Source: Candidatus Zixiibacteriota bacterium (GTDB lineage: Bacteria; Zixibacteria; MSB-5A5; GN15; FEB-12). From it: a stretch of 9,537 bases of DNA. Each line of letters starts with the position of its first letter. The first letter of the stretch is position 1. Below are positions 6,203 through 9,537 of this stretch, one piece after another. Where the stretch lies: contig DAOWMZ010000039.1 in NCBI GenBank assembly GCA_030642845.1, positions 1-9,537 on the forward strand, in the 5' to 3' direction. Under the pieces are notes generated by a model, which worked only from the letters and a program-made list of their open reading frames with translations, had not been told where the DNA came from and did no database searches. A program made the position numbers and the translations under genes.

Positions 6203-7135
6203 ATGAAAAAATCAATAGCTATAATCGGGTATGGGGCACAAGGAAGAGCAATTGCTCAAAATCTCAGAGATTCCGGATATGATATTACAATCGGTTTGCG
6301 TACAGGTTCCAAGTCGAGAGCTGTTGCCAAAAAAGATGATTTCACCAAGATTACAACTGTTGGAAAAGCTGTAAAAACAGCAGGCGATATCTGCTGTTTT
6401 GCTTTTCCGGATCACTTGCACGGCAAGGTTTATAAGAAAGACATTAGTAATAATCTTACAAAAGGCAGCACGCTCCTTTTCTTACATGGGATGTCGGTTC
6501 ATTTTGGGTTTGTTGTTCCGCCTGAAGATGTCGATGTAATCCTCGTAGCTCCTCATGCTCCCGGAGCAGCGGTCAGGGATAAATACCTCGAAGACCTGAG
6601 TCTGTCAGCTTTCTATGCTATTGATAATAATTATTCCGGAGATGCAGAAATAAATGCTATAGAAATTGCCAATGCGATAGGATTTCAAAAGAATAATCTG
6701 GTTAAAACTACTTTTGAACTGGAAGCGGTTGGGGATCTTTTTGGCGAACAGGTGGTTTTGTGCGGCGGAATGGCGGCTCTTGTTAAAAACGGATTCGAAG
6801 TTCTGGTTGAAAATGGCTTCTCGGCGGAAAATGCCTATCTTGAAGTTGCCTATCAGTTGGACTTGATAGTCGCTATGATTAAAAAGCACGGTATCGAGGG
6901 AATGCTGCAACGAATTTCTGTTGCTGCTGCCTATGGATCAGTAAAAACCGGTCCAAAGATTATTGATAAAAACGTTAGAAAACGAATGCAATCTTCGTTT
7001 GATTGGATCCGCTCAGGCAGATTTACCAATGAGCTTAGTAAATTATCGGACAAAGATTTAAAAAAACTCAAAGATGAGTTCTATTATATGTCCGATCCCC
7101 GCTTTGAAAATGTGGTAAAAAAGTACGCCAAATAG
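6203..7135 (+). CDS. Ketol-acid reductoisomerase (IlvC)-like protein with altered active site
   Basis: This 310-residue protein follows class I IlvC throughout. The Rossmann domain has 'IGYGAQG' (8-14) and the cofactor loop 'GLRTGSKS' (31-38). It then shows 'LHGMSVHFG' (94-102), 'VAPHAPG' (115-121), 'DLFGEQ' (178-183) and the knotted helical domain from about 183 ('CGGMAALVKNGFEVLVE', 'AYLEVAYQLDLIVAMI'). IlvC normally converts acetohydroxy acids to dihydroxy acids with Mg2+ and NADPH in valine/isoleucine synthesis. Here the catalytic lysine of 'APKGPG' is H118 and the second glutamate of the 'E-x3-E' metal pair is Q218 (E214 kept). The glutamate in the 'S-x3-EYG' segment is A243 (S239 kept). 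H95, E174, D178 and E182 are retained. No ilvB/ilvN/ilvD/leu genes are near. Inference: a paralogue with changed chemistry, perhaps reductase only, rather than the housekeeping enzyme. Confidence 0.85.
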   Translation: MKKSIAIIGYGAQGRAIAQNLRDSGYDITIGLRTGSKSRAVAKKDDFTKITTVGKAVKTAGDICCFAFPDHLHGKVYKKDISNNLTKGSTLLFLHGMSVHFGFVVPPEDVDVILVAPHAPGAAVRDKYLEDLSLSAFYAIDNNYSGDAEINAIEIANAIGFQKNNLVKTTFELEAVGDLFGEQVVLCGGMAALVKNGFEVLVENGFSAENAYLEVAYQLDLIVAMIKKHGIEGMLQRISVAAAYGSVKTGPKIIDKNVRKRMQSSFDWIRSGRFTNELSKLSDKDLKKLKDEFYYMSDPRFENVVKKYAK

Positions 7136-7431
7136 TAGGGTACGCGGATCTGCGCTCCCATCAGCTTTTCATTAAAACCCTTACAATTATGATAACGTAA
7201 AGTGTTCTCAAACGTTAAAGACAAAAATGCTATGATTTGTTCAGCAAACCCTAATTAGTCAACAAACCATACATATAATCTAATCATGCACACAAGGATG
7301 TTGTTATCTACAACTCACATGCAGTATAATATTAGTATCAATAATAAAAAAACCCGCCAGTGTTAACCGGCGGGTTTTTTTTAAGAATCTATCTTCAAAA
7401 AGATATCATCATAATAAACAGGTCATGCCTG
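7136..7431. other. 296-bp intergenic region between convergent genes
   Basis: The stretch holds the bidirectional terminator at 7346-7382. Between 7136 and 7345 I see AT-rich sequence with no supported open frame, no RNA gene and no convincing repeat. An isolated TATAAT at 7274-7279 has no -35 partner. Confidence 0.6.
7346..7382. terminator. Bidirectional rho-independent terminator
   Basis: CCCGCC (7353-7358) and GGCGGG (7369-7374) form a strong stem, flanked by an A-run (7346-7352) and a T-run (7375-7382). It is therefore an intrinsic terminator when read from either strand. It lies about 50 bp past the stop of the minus-strand secreted protein and about 210 bp past the IlvC-like gene. Confidence 0.92.
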
Positions 7432-9537
7432 TTACGGATGGACAGGAGCTTCGCCACCCTTGAACAAGAAGGATACTAAACGTGTAATGTCCGCAACGTT
7501 CGGTTCACCGCCACTGCCATCACAATCGGCAACTTCTAAAACCTGAGGTGCATCACCACCTCTGAATAGATAGTCGACGAAGAAAGTTATGTCGTTTACA
7601 AGAACTTGTCCGTCCATAGTCAAGTCACCAGAGGTATGTCCAATAACCAGAACCTGTCCGGCATATGAACCTGGTGCTCCATCGATTTCATAAGTGATAT
7701 CGAAGAATGAATCAATGTTATCCCAAAGCAATCCATCGGGCTGTAAACCAGCTTCACAGTTCAGATAATCTGACAATGAGAAGGATATCTTGACAGCATC
7801 TTCAACCAATGGTCCATAACCACCCGGGAATACTTCCAGAGCAGCAACAGGAACAGTGCAGCCGCCAACATCAATTGACGCACCGGTCAATGTGTTGACA
7901 TCACCACCGGCAGCTTCGCCGGTCAGATAAATTGCACCACTCATCGGATCGAGTGCAAACAAGAATGCAGCATAGTAAGGATCAGGATTGAGATAGAATA
8001 TCGGGGCTGCTTCACCAACAATAATGGTATAATCTTCGGCTTCACCGTAAGATGTAGCACCACATGGTGTTGCAACTGCATTCCAGGTCAAGCGTACTCT
8101 CATACGGGTTTCACCAGCAAGAGCATCACCCGGAACAATCATATCACCGGTATAAGGACCATAGCCTGTTCCGTAAAGAACTTCTTCACCCGGATCATCA
8201 AAATCATAATCCTGGTTCCAGTCAACCCAGACAGCACCTTGATCAGATGAGTAGGCACCACCAATGGTTACTGAAATTGGATAGGATCCGCCAGCTTCAA
8301 CAGTAGTTGAAAGGGCGGTAAAGTCTCCATAACCTTCACATCCGGAAGTGTTATTGATATCACCAACAGTGACGTTTTCAATGTACTCGTCACAGCCGCC
8401 ACTGGCATCACAGTAAGTGGCACCAGACGGAACGCATGTCAGAGTAAGGTGATAGTTATGCGGTCCAGATGCACAATCAAGACCGGTAAAGACCGAAGCA
8501 CCGGCAAACAAGGCATAGGTACCCGGACCCAACGTGACTTCCATTGAGACAGGTTCACATTCGCCAACCGAGGCGTATGGAGCAATGTATCCGGTGAAGT
8601 TACCACAATCGAGGCCACCACCCGGTACAACCTGCTCTAAGAAACCGGTCACAAACGGGAAGTTTGATTCGGCATCCAGAGTTACTGTCATCCATTCAGT
8701 TATGGTGAATCCGTACCAATCGGTGTCACGTCTATTCCCACCATCAAAGAGGTAGGTACTTACTTCACCACAAACGGTTTCGCCACAGGCGATTGAACCG
8801 AATACGGCAGGATCAGAGTTACAACCACCGTTGGTTACGTCAACATCATCGGTATCCAGACAGACTTCACCTTCCGGTGTAGCACCTGGAGGGCATTCAT
8901 AATCGCATTCTTCCACGATATAAATGCTCAGGACACCGTCACCGGTATTAGAACTGTAACCGCCAACTTCGATCAAGTAGGATTCACCAGGTGAAACACT
9001 AGGGATCACTACTGTTGACTGCAGAGCTTTTCCACAATCGGAGTCGTCGTTACAACCAACTTCAGTGCCTAATGGGTCGCATGAGCAACCGTCATAGACA
9101 GCTAATTTGGTATCGTAACTGGAACCACAAAGAGTTACAACTGCGTCACCAGCCTCGGTAGCAGTATAGCAATACCAGACGTTTGGCGCATATTGACAGG
9201 TTCCTGTACCATCAAAGGTAGCAGTCAGAGTTGAGAAGGCCAGATCGGTTACTTCGTTAATTTCCATAGCGTCAGCGCAATCATCATTTTCAAGCTCGGC
9301 GCAGGTAGTATCATAAATAGTCAGATCGAAATCGTCAATACACTGCGGTGACGGCCAGGAATCGACCATCATATAATAAGTACCCGGATCAAGTGTCAGA
9401 CACTTAATTCCGTGCGGAGCAGCAGAATAAGAAGTGCTGAAGCCCAAACAGGTTGTGAAACTACAGTCGGTAGCAAGAGCTACACCAGTGTATGTGGAAG
9501 TCTTGGGGTCGAGCATTAAGTTAACGGTAACAGTTGA
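7432..9537 (-). CDS. Large secreted multidomain protein: PPC-type repeats, GEVED domain, C-terminal dockerin-like doublet (5' partial)
   Basis: The frame is open to the right edge (701 visible residues), so the N-terminus and any signal peptide are missing. Residues are numbered from the first internal ATG (9516). The layout is: the end of one PPC-like beta-sandwich (to about 72, with 'LDPGTYYMMVDSW'); a second, about 78-200 ('NDDCADAMEI', 'NVWYCYTAT', 'YDTKLAVYDG', 'GCNDDSDCG'); and a third, about 226-361 ('NGGCNSDP', 'IACGETVCG', 'RDTDWYGF', 'LGPGTYALFAG'). A GEVED domain follows, about 369-500 ('VWVDWNQDYDFDDPGEEV', 'GEAEDYTI'), then an unassigned beta-rich stretch, about 505-625. Two dockerin-like EF-hand repeats close the chain (629-656 and 663-692), each ending in 'YLFRGGDAP' or 'FLFKGGEAP'. 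About 30 cysteines point to an oxidised, extracellular setting. No catalytic domain is visible in this part; a surface, matrix or adhesion role is inferred. G+C is near 50%, well above the left end of the window. Confidence 0.88.
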   Translation of the reverse strand, partial: STVTVNLMLDPKTSTYTGVALATDCSFTTCLGFSTSYSAAPHGIKCLTLDPGTYYMMVDSWPSPQCIDDFDLTIYDTTCAELENDDCADAMEINEVTDLAFSTLTATFDGTGTCQYAPNVWYCYTATEAGDAVVTLCGSSYDTKLAVYDGCSCDPLGTEVGCNDDSDCGKALQSTVVIPSVSPGESYLIEVGGYSSNTGDGVLSIYIVEECDYECPPGATPEGEVCLDTDDVDVTNGGCNSDPAVFGSIACGETVCGEVSTYLFDGGNRRDTDWYGFTITEWMTVTLDAESNFPFVTGFLEQVVPGGGLDCGNFTGYIAPYASVGECEPVSMEVTLGPGTYALFAGASVFTGLDCASGPHNYHLTLTCVPSGATYCDASGGCDEYIENVTVGDINNTSGCEGYGDFTALSTTVEAGGSYPISVTIGGAYSSDQGAVWVDWNQDYDFDDPGEEVLYGTGYGPYTGDMIVPGDALAGETRMRVRLTWNAVATPCGATSYGEAEDYTIIVGEAAPIFYLNPDPYYAAFLFALDPMSGAIYLTGEAAGGDVNTLTGASIDVGGCTVPVAALEVFPGGYGPLVEDAVKISFSLSDYLNCEAGLQPDGLLWDNIDSFFDITYEIDGAPGSYAGQVLVIGHTSGDLTMDGQVLVNDITFFVDYLFRGGDAPQVLEVADCDGSGGEPNVADITRLVSFLFKGGEAPVHP

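Noticed and set aside
6203..7135. Assigning the symbol ilvC outright
   Set aside because: Three active-site positions differ from the functional enzyme and no branched-chain synthesis genes are adjacent, so only IlvC-like is claimed.
7274..7279. TATAAT in the 3' intergenic region as a promoter
   Set aside because: No -35 at suitable spacing and no downstream gene on that strand before the terminator.
8064..8755. Open frames overlapping the secreted protein in other frames on both strands
   Set aside because: The secreted protein frame has clear PPC and GEVED domain signatures; the others show no domain and no ribosome binding site.
1..9537. CRISPR arrays, tRNA or rRNA genes, insertion sequences, phage or toxin-antitoxin modules
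   Set aside because: I looked on both strands and saw no repeat-spacer pattern, cloverleaf, transposase motif or terminal repeats.

Overview
The window reads as a chromosomal stretch from an uncultivated bacterium, most plausibly of the FCB superphylum (Zixibacteria or a relative). This is inferred from a large, cysteine-rich secreted protein built of PPC-type and GEVED domains and ending in a dockerin-like doublet with the 'YLF(R/K)GG(D/E)AP' signature. No rRNA, tRNA, CRISPR array or insertion sequence was seen, so the taxonomy is tentative.

Left block (1-2490, + strand, clearly AT-rich). An open frame entering from the left edge joins an ECF-type sigma factor (end of region 2, linker, region 4 helix-turn-helix) to a shortened, catalytically stripped F1-ATPase beta-subunit-like domain. 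There is no stop between the parts. It is followed 235 bp later by a protein of two PilZ domains, each with a complete c-di-GMP binding signature, and then by a rho-independent terminator. Both genes look regulatory.

Middle block (2495-6114, - strand). A berberine-bridge-type FAD-linked oxidase stands alone. After a 319-bp gap come birA (biotin-protein ligase with a divergent N-terminal winged-helix region) and nadC (quinolinate phosphoribosyltransferase). nadC and birA are transcribed together and overlap or nearly abut.

Right block (6115-9537). Divergent from nadC is a ketol-acid reductoisomerase (IlvC)-like gene on the + strand. It has a good extended -10 promoter but lacks several active-site residues of true IlvC and has no branched-chain amino-acid genes beside it. 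It converges on the secreted multidomain protein (- strand, truncated by the right edge), and the two share a strong bidirectional terminator.

The most unusual item is the sigma factor/F1-beta-like fusion. The degenerate IlvC paralogue is second. A recurring theme is familiar folds that have lost canonical catalytic or DNA-contact residues: F1-beta-like, IlvC-like and the BirA N-terminus.
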